From positions 8,676-21,587 of the forward strand of contig DBVY01000030.1 in the NCBI GenBank assembly GCA_002308575.1: 12,912 nucleotides of DNA, read 5' to 3'. Position 1 is the stretch's first letter, and the number at the start of each line of letters is the position of its first letter. Source of the DNA: Christensenella sp. UBA1252 (lineage in GTDB: Bacteria; Bacillota; Clostridia; Christensenellales; CAG-1252). Below are positions 1 to 6,300 of this stretch, piece after piece. Below the pieces are notes generated by a model. That model did no database searches, was not told where the DNA came from, and saw nothing but the letters and a program-made list of their open reading frames with translations. The translations under genes and the position numbers were made by a program.

Positions 1-31
1 TTATTGACGCATAGGCATCACCTCCTTTTTT
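1..31 (-). other. Strong Shine-Dalgarno followed by a 3- or 5-codon ORF
   Basis: Read on the minus strand, an A-rich stretch leads into AAAGGAGGTG, a near-perfect match to the 16S anti-SD. It is followed by ATG CCT ATG CGT CAA TAA. The second ATG (12-10) sits 8 nt after AGGAGG, the usual spacing, and gives only Met-Arg-Gln before the stop at 3-1. The first ATG (18-16) gives MPMRQ. This could be a minimal leader peptide, the remains of a deleted gene start, or chance. The window edge prevents checking what follows. Confidence 0.3.
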
Positions 32-33
32 AT

Positions 34-67
34 ATCCCTCCACCTTATTAGGCGGTTTTTGAGGGAT
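34..67. repeat. Hairpin-forming repeat unit 1 (divergent)
   Basis: ATCCCTC at 34-40 and GAGGGAT at 61-67 form a perfect 7-bp stem. The enclosed segment can extend the pairing (CCACC against GGCGG, one mismatch). It shares the leading CCCTC and the trailing GG(C)GNTTTTTG of the three more regular units downstream but lacks their TATAAAGGG core. A second hairpin, CGGCAAA/TTTGCCG, follows at 82-100. Confidence 0.45.
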
Positions 68-120
68 TACTTCGTGGTCTGCGGCAAAAAAAGTTTGCCG
101 ATCAGCCATGTTTTTTCTTG

Positions 121-170
121 CCCCCCTCACTATAAAGGGCGATTTTGAGGCAAAAAAGGCCCCCCTCAAA
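121..170. repeat. CCCTC-ACTATAAAGGGC repeat unit 2
   Basis: The core CCCTCACTATAAAGGGC (124-140) can fold as CCCT/AGGG around an 8-nt loop. Downstream GAGG (147-150) can pair back to CCTC (125-128) or forward, as TTGAGG, to CCTCAA (164-169). The same core recurs at about 208 and 269, so this is a degenerate repeat family. Confidence 0.6.
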
Positions 171-205
171 GAAAGATTTATTCAGATCTTAATTTTCAGA
201 GCATC

Positions 206-240
206 ACCCCTCATTATAAAGGGCTGTTTTTGGCAAAAAC
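206..240. repeat. CCCTC-ATTATAAAGGGC repeat unit 3
   Basis: CCCTCATTATAAAGGGC (208-224) matches unit 2 at all but one base, 84 bases further on. It is followed by a GTTTT/AAAAC inverted pair (226-240), the counterpart of the T-rich tail in units 1 and 2. Confidence 0.6.
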
Positions 241-266
241 GTGTCGGTCTAAGCCGAAACTTTTTT

Positions 267-300
267 CTCCCTCTACTATAAAGGGCGAAAAAAGGGCGTT
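267..300. repeat. CCCTC-TACTATAAAGGGC repeat unit 4
   Basis: CCCTCTACTATAAAGGGC (269-286) repeats the unit 2 core with one inserted base, 61 bases after unit 3. The T-rich tail seen in other copies is here A-rich (GAAAAAAGGGC). Spacing between units is roughly 88, 84 and 61 bases, too irregular for a CRISPR array. Confidence 0.55.
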
Positions 301-539
301 TGTGGGGTCACTTATGCCAAAAATTATTCAATTTTTAATATTGGGCAAAAAAGAGGTGATGAACAGCAACGTTCCTTCATGATTGAACCGATTCTTCTCA
401 ATCAAGTAAAAACCATATAAAATGCGGTGCGCGCGTAAAGACCGTTAAGAGCAGAAAGGCGGGCACGGGGTTTGTTTGCTACGCGTTTGCTACCGCATCC
501 GAAAACGGCAGTTTTTTACAGTCGGTTTCAGTAAGAAAC

Positions 540-566
540 GGACGTACTCTTTCCGTCCCTGTTTTT
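540..566 (+). terminator. Terminator-like hairpin inside the inverted repeat
   Basis: GGACG (540-544) pairs with CGTCC (554-558) around a 9-nt loop and is followed by CTGTTTTT (559-566). The stem is only 5 bp, so termination would be modest. There is no gene directly upstream on this strand to terminate. Confidence 0.35.
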
Positions 567-579
567 GATAAAAAGTCAT

Positions 580-601
580 AAAAAAAGAGGCGAAAATCGC
601 C
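580..601 (-). terminator. Terminator-like hairpin, minus strand
   Basis: Read on the minus strand, GGCGA pairs with TCGCC around a 3-nt loop and is followed by TCTTTTTTT. It lies downstream of the tRNA-Thr terminator on the same strand and could act as a second stop for leftward transcripts. Confidence 0.4.
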
Positions 602-666
602 CTTTCCGTAGCAAACGCGTAGCAAACAGAACTTTAATTCACATTTTTCAAACGCTCTGAAATAAG

Positions 667-695
667 AAAAAACTGCCGAAATATAGGCAGTTTTT
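667..695 (-). terminator. Intrinsic terminator of the tRNA-Thr transcript
   Basis: On the minus strand CTGCC and GGCAG form a stem around an 8-nt loop (plus positions 673-677 and 686-690). The stem is lengthened by A/T pairs and followed by TTTTTT. It starts 3 nt past the encoded CCA end of the tRNA, as expected for tRNA transcription ending here. The A-tract and T-tract make it usable in both directions. Confidence 0.75.
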
Positions 696-698
696 CTT

Positions 699-774
699 TG
701 GAGCTGCTAACCAGACTTGAACTGGTGACCTCGTCCTTACCAAGGACGTGCTCTACCGACTGAGCCATAGCAGC
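699..774 (-). tRNA. tRNA-Thr (anticodon GGT)
   Basis: On the minus strand the acceptor stem GCTGCTA/TAGCAGC pairs perfectly. The D-arm is GCTC/GAGC with an AGTCGGTA loop. The anticodon stem is CGTCC/GGACG with loop TTGGTAA, which places GGT at positions 34-36 and so reads threonine codons ACC and ACU. The T-arm is ACCAG/CTGGT with loop TTCAAGT. The discriminator base is U and the 3' CCA is encoded. All stems are complete, so the gene looks functional. It is expressed leftward, probably from the promoter at 890-918, through a truncated copy of its own 5' half. Confidence 0.97.
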
Positions 775-838
775 AAGTGCTTATTTTGATGTGTTTTTGA
801 GCCTTTTTTCGGGGTGTGCTCGAACCTCCCTTTTAATT

Positions 839-876
839 TTACCAAGGACGTGCTCCTTAGGCTGAGCCATAGCAGC
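839..876 (-). pseudogene. Truncated 5' half copy of tRNA-Thr
   Basis: These 38 bases match the intact gene at 737-774 in all but about five positions, all within the D-loop. On the minus strand the copy keeps the acceptor 5' strand GCTGCTA, the D-stem GCTC/GAGC, the anticodon 5' strand CGTCC and the loop TTGGTAA. It lacks the 3' strand of the anticodon stem, the T-arm and the 3' acceptor strand. After the loop the sequence becomes unrelated and AT-rich. It cannot fold as a tRNA. The break exactly at the anticodon loop resembles a recombination crossover point. It lies between the promoter and the intact gene and should be transcribed as leader. Confidence 0.85.
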
Positions 877-889
877 GGACAACGGTCTT

Positions 890-918
890 ATTATATATGC
901 GTTTGCGGGCTTTGTCAA
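890..918 (-). promoter_or_regulatory. Consensus housekeeping promoter for the tRNA-Thr transcript
   Basis: On the minus strand TTGACA (918-913) is followed after exactly 17 bp by TATAAT (895-890), a perfect vegetative promoter. The start would be near 883, giving a transcript that covers the truncated tRNA copy before the intact tRNA. No other promoter of this quality lies between it and the tRNA. Confidence 0.9.
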
Positions 919-960
919 TAGAAAAAGTGCGGTTTCGAACAATTTGTGGCGCGAAACGAA

Positions 961-994
961 TCACGCGGCGAAATCGGTTGAAACCGCCGCGTGA
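961..994 (-). terminator. Hairpin after the DUF975 gene
   Basis: TCACGCGGCG (961-970) and CGCCGCGTGA (985-994) form a perfect 10-bp stem 29 bases past the DUF975 stop codon. The bases after the stem on the minus strand (TTCGTTTCG) make a poor U-tract. It may be a weak or factor-assisted terminator, or a 3' stabilising hairpin. Confidence 0.55.
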
Positions 995-1023
995 GGGAAT
1001 CGCGAATTTTTATTTGCAAACGA

Positions 1024-1806
1024 TTATTTTTCTTCGGAAGTTTCGTCCGAGGAGATCACGGGCGCGTCGAGAACGATCGCGTCTTCCGCGGGCGCATCGG
1101 TCTTTTCTTCTTCGAAGACGGGCGCGGTTTCTTCTTCGGGCTTTCCGGAATCGGGTTCGCCGAAGAGGTCTTTACGCGTTTCTTTCAATTCCTCGTAGAA
1201 ATGCGCTCTCGCCATGCCGTGATAGACGGAGACCCACAGGACGCCGACGCCGAGGCAGAGCAGACCGACGATGTACCAGCCGATGAAGCTGAGATCCAAA
1301 AGGAAGAGCTTGCCTTTGTAGCCGTAGGTCATTTCGTTCGAAAGCTCAAGGCATCTGCGCCATTCTTTGTCCTCGGAATCCTGTTGGATATAGACAGCCA
1401 TCGAATAGGCGTACGCTTTGATGATGCCCGGGATGATCAAAAGCAAGGACCAGAGGAAGATCAAAACGCTGCGGATAAGACCGAGCAGGAAGACGTTTTG
1501 CAAGTCCTCTTTGAACCCGATGAAAAGATCCATAAAGTCGATCTTCTTGTCGCCGCGCTCGGTTTTAACGAAGATGCGAAGCAGTCCGTATTCCAGCGCC
1601 GCCGAAATGACGATGGACACGATCGAGAAGATCCAACCGATCGCGAACTTGACCTTGCCGGGAAGGGCGCCGCCGATTCCGGAAGGAATGCCGACGATCA
1701 CGCTGTAAATCAATGCCGCGATGATCAACGTGATCCAAACGCTTCCGAACAGTTTCCGTTCGAGAGTGATGCGAGCTTTTTCTCTGATTTTACGATTTTC
1801 GATCAT
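1024..1806 (-). CDS. DUF975 family integral membrane protein
   Basis: This is a 260-residue polytopic membrane protein of unknown function. The start ATG (1806-1804) is chosen because AAAGGAG lies 6 bases upstream; the frame stays open to 1920, but the extra residues reach back into the promoter. Hydrophobic segments lie near residues 20-42, 54-80, 104-130 and 166-195. Family hallmarks are IIPGIIKAYAYSM (124-136), a SNEMTYGYKGKLF segment followed by LDLSFIGW (170-177), and ARAHFYEEL (199-207). These match DUF975 (PF06161), common in Bacillota and uncharacterised. A tail from about residue 214 is rich in Glu, Asp and Pro, with no hydrophobic part, and is longer than I expect for the family. 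The gene is divergent from the nucleoside phosphorylase gene and shares its control region. Confidence 0.88.
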   Translation of the reverse strand: MIENRKIREKARITLERKLFGSVWITLIIAALIYSVIVGIPSGIGGALPGKVKFAIGWIFSIVSIVISAALEYGLLRIFVKTERGDKKIDFMDLFIGFKEDLQNVFLLGLIRSVLIFLWSLLLIIPGIIKAYAYSMAVYIQQDSEDKEWRRCLELSNEMTYGYKGKLFLLDLSFIGWYIVGLLCLGVGVLWVSVYHGMARAHFYEELKETRKDLFGEPDSGKPEEETAPVFEEEKTDAPAEDAIVLDAPVISSDETSEEK

Positions 1807-1891
1807 AGTTTTCTCCTTTTGCGCGGTTTTGAAGCGCGCTCCGCGCGAATGATGTCGTAGACGCGCGTATAATCCTATGTAAAACAAAAGT

Positions 1892-1920
1892 ATTTTATAA
1901 CTTTGCGTCCGATTTGTCAA
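1892..1920 (-). promoter_or_regulatory. Promoter of the DUF975 gene
   Basis: On the minus strand TTGACA (1920-1915) and TAAAAT (1897-1892) are separated by 17 bp. Transcription would start near 1885, leaving an ~80-nt leader. That leader contains GC-rich segments (1821-1826, 1834-1838, 1841-1846) that can form alternative hairpins just ahead of the ribosome binding site. Confidence 0.8.
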
Positions 1921-1935
1921 GAGAGCGACTCTTGA
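1917..1935. promoter_or_regulatory. Palindromic candidate operator between divergent promoters
   Basis: TCAAGAG (1917-1923) and CTCTTGA (1929-1935) form a perfect 7-bp inverted repeat with a 5-bp spacer. It overlaps most of both -35 boxes. Part of the symmetry comes from the two facing -35 boxes, but AGAG/CTCT extends it. A repressor bound here would block both promoters at once. No regulator gene is in view. Confidence 0.45.
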
Positions 1936-1960
1936 AAAAGGCGCTCGGGCGTGTTACAAT
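1932..1960 (+). promoter_or_regulatory. Promoter of the nucleoside phosphorylase gene
   Basis: TTGAAA (1932-1937) and TACAAT (1955-1960) are spaced by 17 bp. The predicted start near 1966-1968 leaves only 10-12 nt before the ATG at 1978, just enough to hold the AAAGGAG ribosome binding site (1965-1971). Confidence 0.7.
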
Positions 1961-1977
1961 AACCAAAGGAGAAAAAG

Positions 1978-3243
1978 ATGAACGAGATCATTGAAAAAGT
2001 CATGCGAAAAGAAGAGCTCGGCGAACCCCTGCTCAAAGAATGGATCGAAGGGTTCCTTGCCGGCAAGGTCGGAAAGGACGAGATGACGGAGTTTTTGAAA
2101 GCCGTTTGTAAATTTTCCCTTTCGGAAAAGGACGGAAGCGCCCTGACGAAGGTCATGGTGGAGTCGGGCGAAACGCTTTCTTTCAAAAAGCGCGCCTATC
2201 CCTATGCGGACAAACATTCAACGGGCGGGCTCGCGGACAGCACGACGCTGATCGTGGCGCCGATCGTGGCGGCGGCGGGCGTTCCTTTCCTGAAAATGAG
2301 CGGGAGAAAGCTCGGGCACACGGGCGGAACGATCGATAAACTCGAAAAATTCAAGGGATTGAACCCCGAAATGTCGATCGCGGCGGCGGAAAAGGTCGTG
2401 GACGAGGTCGGCGCGGCGGTCATCGCCCAATCCAAAGAACTCGTTCCCGCGGACAAAGCCCTTTACAAATTGCGCGACGAAACAGGGACGGTCAAAAGCC
2501 TTCCTTTGATCGCCTCGTCCGTCGTTTCCAAAAAGCTCGCGAGCGGCGCGGACGTCTTTTGTTTGGACGTCAAAACGGGTAACGGCGCGTTTATGGAGGG
2601 CGTCGAGGACAGCGTTGCGCTCGCCGAATGGATGGTTAAAATCTTGAAATCGCACGGTAAAAAGGCGGTCGCCGTGATCAGCGATATGAACGCGCCGCTT
2701 GGCGATTACATCGGCGGAGAAGCGGAAGTTTCGGACGCGATCGATTGCCTTTCCGGCAAGCAAAGCAGGCTTTCGGAACTCTCTTTGATCCTTTCTTCCA
2801 AGCTGATTTCGCTCGCGAAAGGGGTTTCGGAAGACGCAGGGGCGGAAGAGGCGACCCGTTTGCTCCGAAGCGGAGAAGCCTTAAAGAAACTGATGGAGAT
2901 CGTGCGCGCCGAAGGGGGCGAGCTCTCCCTGTTTTCGGAAGAAAAAAGAAAGGAGATCTTCGCCGCGGACGTCGGATCCGTTTTCGCCGAAAAGAGCGGA
3001 TATTTGAAGAAAATCGACTGCGTTTCGCTCGGCGGGATCGCGCGAAAATTCGAAGAAAAAGGCGGCAACGGGATCTTCGTTCCGTTTAAGATCGGCGATC
3101 CGATCGAAAAAGGCGCGGCGCTTGCTGTTTTGAAAGGAAAGATCGAGGCGGATCCTTCGATTTTGCGAGAATTATCCGCGTGTTTCGACGTTTCGAAAAC
3201 GCCCGTCGATCCGCTTCCGCTCGTGTACGGCATCGTCGATTGA
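1978..3243 (+). CDS. pdp: Pyrimidine-nucleoside phosphorylase (Pdp/DeoA, thymidine phosphorylase family)
   Basis: This cytoplasmic salvage enzyme (421 residues; Bacillus Pdp is about 433) splits pyrimidine nucleosides with phosphate into base and pentose-1-phosphate. An N-terminal helical domain (about 1-65) precedes the phosphate-binding KHSTGG (79-84) and the family signature SGRKLGHTGGTIDKLE (108-123). Substrate-contact segments YKLRD (163-167; R166) and SKK (184-186) follow, then DVKTGNGAFM (197-206). The C-terminal domain spans about 340-421. ATG is preceded by AAAGGAG at 6 nt. Departures from the family as I recall it: GLAD (84-87) for the usual GVGD, GGEAE (246-250) for GNALE, and no LGAGR-like motif in the C-terminal domain. 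Catalytic segments are intact, so I expect activity, but specificity is uncertain. No deo or pdp partner genes are adjacent. Confidence 0.92.
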   Translation: MNEIIEKVMRKEELGEPLLKEWIEGFLAGKVGKDEMTEFLKAVCKFSLSEKDGSALTKVMVESGETLSFKKRAYPYADKHSTGGLADSTTLIVAPIVAAAGVPFLKMSGRKLGHTGGTIDKLEKFKGLNPEMSIAAAEKVVDEVGAAVIAQSKELVPADKALYKLRDETGTVKSLPLIASSVVSKKLASGADVFCLDVKTGNGAFMEGVEDSVALAEWMVKILKSHGKKAVAVISDMNAPLGDYIGGEAEVSDAIDCLSGKQSRLSELSLILSSKLISLAKGVSEDAGAEEATRLLRSGEALKKLMEIVRAEGGELSLFSEEKRKEIFAADVGSVFAEKSGYLKKIDCVSLGGIARKFEEKGGNGIFVPFKIGDPIEKGAALAVLKGKIEADPSILRELSACFDVSKTPVDPLPLVYGIVD

Positions 3244-3259
3244 GAAGAGGCGGGGCGCT

Positions 3260-3290
3260 CGGCGCTTCTGCGCCGCCGTAAAGATTTTTC
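3260..3290 (+). terminator. Weak terminator-like hairpin after the phosphorylase gene
   Basis: CGGCGC (3260-3265) and GCGCCG (3270-3275) form a 6-bp GC stem with a TTCT tetraloop. A five-T run (3286-3290) follows only after a 10-base gap, so termination is probably incomplete and some read-through into the lipoprotein gene is possible. Confidence 0.4.
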
Positions 3291-3294
3291 GGTA

Positions 3295-3323
3295 TTGACA
3301 AGCACACGCGCACGTAGTAATAT
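3295..3323 (+). promoter_or_regulatory. Promoter placing the start site at the ATG of the giant lipoprotein gene
   Basis: TTGACA (3295-3300), a 17-bp spacer and TAATAT (3318-3323) form a good promoter. The expected start, 7 nt past the -10 box, coincides with the A of ATG at 3330. There is no purine-rich ribosome binding site in the roughly 20 bases before the ATG. Confidence 0.75.
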
Positions 3324-3329
3324 TATAAT

Positions 3330-6300
3330 ATGCGCAAAAAATTAGTCTTTGTATTATCCGTTATATTCGTTTTGGTTTTGGCGTCTTTGACGCTGTTCTC
3401 TTGTCAAAAAGTCAAAAAGAAGGGATCGTCGCTCGGAGGCAGAGTTATGCCCGTTTCGACGGCGATGGACGCGGTGTACGCCGCGATGAAAGAAGCGGAC
3501 GGTTCGCAGAGCGTCAATTTGTTTACGATCTATTGCGACGGAACGATCGCTCAGGGCGAAACGCTGTACGACTTTTCGTTTGCGGGCGCGTTCGACATCA
3601 CGCAAAACAACCGCGAGAACGACACGCATACCGAGCTTTCGTTCGAAGTCAAACAAGGCGGCATCGAAAAGCTCGCGTTCTATTACAAAGAGGGGCAAGC
3701 GTATCTGCATTTCCCGCCGTACGCTCTCTATTCCAAGATCTCCGATTTTAACCTTGCCGAAGTCGTGTACGACGTGTACACGGAAAAGAAGGACGGCGGC
3801 GTAATCAGTCACGCGGCGGATCTTTTGCCTTCGATCGCGAGCCGCATTTTCAACGGTTGCCGCTATTCCCAAGAAAACGGGATCGACGCCTATAAGTTCA
3901 TCCTTTCCTACAATCAACTGTTTTCGTCCGTAACTTCGCTCGTAACGCAAGCGGATATCGGCGTTTCGCCGGCGGAGTTTTCCGACCTGTTCGGGTTTAC
4001 TTCGACGAGCATCGAAAAACTGATCAAAGAGGAACCGCTTACGACGATCACGTTCTACGTTTCGGAAGGCGTCTTCATCTCCGCGCGCGCAGAGCAAGAG
4101 GAGGGCGGCTCGATCACGGTTTCCCGCTTCTCCTGCAAGAGCGGCGCGCAAGTTCTCGATCTGCCGACTTCGCTTTCGGTCTTTAAGCAGTTCGATCCGC
4201 GTAACTTCTCTCTTTCGGGCAGGGCGCAGATCTCGACCGAAGTGGCGAACGGCGACAAGGCGGTTCATTACAACACGACGGTAAAGAGCGAATTCGACGC
4301 GCTGACCTATCCGTTCGAGTACGATATCAAGACGAATTACGTGCCCGGGCAGGGAATGGAATTCTCCGTCAAGTTGACGGATCCGAACGGGAAGCGTTCC
4401 GAATTCCATATCCGCGGCGATTATTTGTACGTCGATCTTTCCGCTTACGGGATCCAAAAATTCAAAACCAAGACGGACGACCTTTCGGAGCGGCTCGGAA
4501 CGGCGGGCTTCAAGGACACGGACGCCTATGATTTCAAAGATAAGATCCGTCTTTTGACCCTTCTCGTTTCGGGAAGAGAGAAGGACGGCGACAAGATCAA
4601 ATATACGCTCGGCGCGGATTTCTTCTCCCTGCTTTCGGAGAAGATCGGCTTCCTCGGGCTTTTCGGAATCGACGGCGCGACGTTCGCGTGGGACACGAGG
4701 AACAACCGTTTGCAGGATCTCTCCGCTTCGGTGACCGTCGGTTCCATCACGTTCTCGCTGACCGCGCCTTCCTTTACCTTCGGTTCTCCCGTAACGCTCG
4801 GCGCGATCCAAAACGAAGGCGATTACATAGACTTTACGACGCGCAATTCGACGCGCATTCGATTCTCGGGCACGATGCAAGAGCAAACGGCGTTCGATTC
4901 GGACGGCGCGTTCCTGTCTGCTTTGATCTCTTCGATCGGCGGCGAGGACGTGACCTTTAACGCAACGGGCGGGCTTTCCTATTCGACCGATCTGACGTAC
5001 GAACCGAGCGGCGAGATCTCGCGCGCCTTCTTCCAATTCTATGCGTCTACGGGCGCCGAAGTCGTCAAACTGTACTATACGAACGAAAACAGAGAGCAGT
5101 TGCATTTGATTTACCCCGAAGACGCGGGCGTACGCCCCGTGCGCGTTTTGACGATCGCGGAAGAGCCTCTCGCCGCATTCAACGTTGAAAACGGCGTGCT
5201 TCCCTATGAAGCCGCGAACCGCATCAACATCAATGCGCGCGAAGATTCGTTTATGTTCGGGTTGAATTGCGGAATCTTGTCGACGTTCGTGCAAGCAAGA
5301 TTGCAGGCGATCTATCCCGATCTGGCTTTGTTCTGGATGGATCACCTCGGGTTCAGGCGCGTGGAAGTCAAGCTTACGAGTAACACGATTTTCGGAACGA
5401 TCGTCTTCAATTCCGATAACGAGATGTATATCAACGCGAGCGAGTACGCCGTTTCCTTTAACGATTCATTCTCGCTTCTTTCCCTGTCTGCGGCGGTGCC
5501 CGCGCGCGTCGAGCTGTTGGCGGAAAACGATATGCCCGTTTTCGCGGAAGCCGCGTTTACGGGAAATATGAACTATAAGCTTTCCTTGATGGCGTTCGGC
5601 ACGAACGACAAGATCTGGGAGTATTCCGGCGTGCCGACGCAAACGGGCGCGAAAGGCGCCGAAACGACGGTCAACGCGTCGATCGCGTTGCTCGGAAAAA
5701 CCTTCCTCCGTCCCGTGCAGGTCGACGTTTCGCCCGCAACGAGCGTTTCGTTGTCCGGCCTCGGCATCTATCCCGGGAAGTACGACGTTTCGAATAGAAA
5801 ATTCACGTTTGATTATTACAACGACGTCGCGCCTTCCGTCGTTCTCAAAACTTACAATCAAATGTACGTCGATATCGACAACTCGTCCTATCTCAAAGAG
5901 ATTTCGTGGGATCTGACGGGCGTCAGCACGAAAGCGGAGAACCGCAACTTTACGGTCAAGCCGCGCGTCAAGACCTATTTCGAAAACGAGATCTATCTCG
6001 GGTCGGTCGCGGAATTTACGCTCTCGATCGTGGGCGGAAAGGCGGTTTCGACCGATTATACGAAGACCTTTAAGGCGTACGACGGATTCGATCCGTTGAA
6101 CGAAGCGGTGTATTCCGAGGTTCTGAAAGTCCAAACGGCGGACGGAAAGACGATCATGGCGGAAACGGTATCGTGGGATCTGACGAATACGAATATCGAA
6201 TCGTTGATGGCTTCGGGTACGCTCTATCAATATAAAACCAATCCCGCCGCGCCCGACAAGATGAAAGCCAAGGTCTACGACCTGATGGGGAATTACGAAG

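Larger units (their letters stand above)
473..628. repeat. 21-bp perfect inverted repeat made of four GTTTGCTAC 9-mers
   Basis: The left arm (473-493) contains GTTTGCTAC twice, at 474-482 and 485-493, separated by GC. The right arm (608-628) is its exact reverse complement, with GTAGCAAAC at 608-616 and 619-627, again separated by GC. The four 9-mers therefore lie as two direct pairs with an 11-bp period, about one helical turn, facing each other across 114 bp. Paired direct repeats with helical phasing are typical of protein binding sites such as the arm-type sites of tyrosine integrases. Their position close to a tRNA gene fits that reading, but no integrase gene is in view. Confidence 0.8.
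1..666. other. Gene-poor repeat-bearing intergenic region
   Basis: I find no open reading frame of believable length or composition on either strand. The stretch holds degenerate CCCTC/TATAAAGGGC repeats in its first 300 bases, a long inverted repeat at 473-628 and several terminator-like hairpins. It is more AT-rich and more homopolymer-rich than the coding part of the window. The region may be the decayed end of a mobile element next to the tRNA gene, but that is inference from the repeats alone. Confidence 0.7.

Noticed and set aside
16..28. CATCACCTCCTTT resembling the 3' end of 16S rRNA
   Set aside because: The preceding bases do not match the 16S helix 45 region; it is simply the complement of a strong ribosome binding site.
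34..300. Possible CRISPR array
   Set aside because: Repeats are degenerate, short and unevenly spaced, and no cas gene is near.
358..383. Short ORF MNSNVPS after GAGGTG
   Set aside because: Seven codons with a weak ribosome binding site and no conserved context; probably chance.
991..1860. 289-codon open frame on the plus strand
   Set aside because: It overlaps the DUF975 gene in antisense and is acidic low-complexity sequence without a proper start.
1807..1920. N-terminal extension of the DUF975 frame to 1920
   Set aside because: The extra 38 codons cover the promoter and leader, whereas ATG at 1806 has an AAAGGAG site at normal spacing and matches the usual start of the family.
3354..5345. 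663-codon open frame on the minus strand
   Set aside because: Same antisense shadow of the lipoprotein gene, with Arg-rich composition and no ribosome binding site or recognisable motif.
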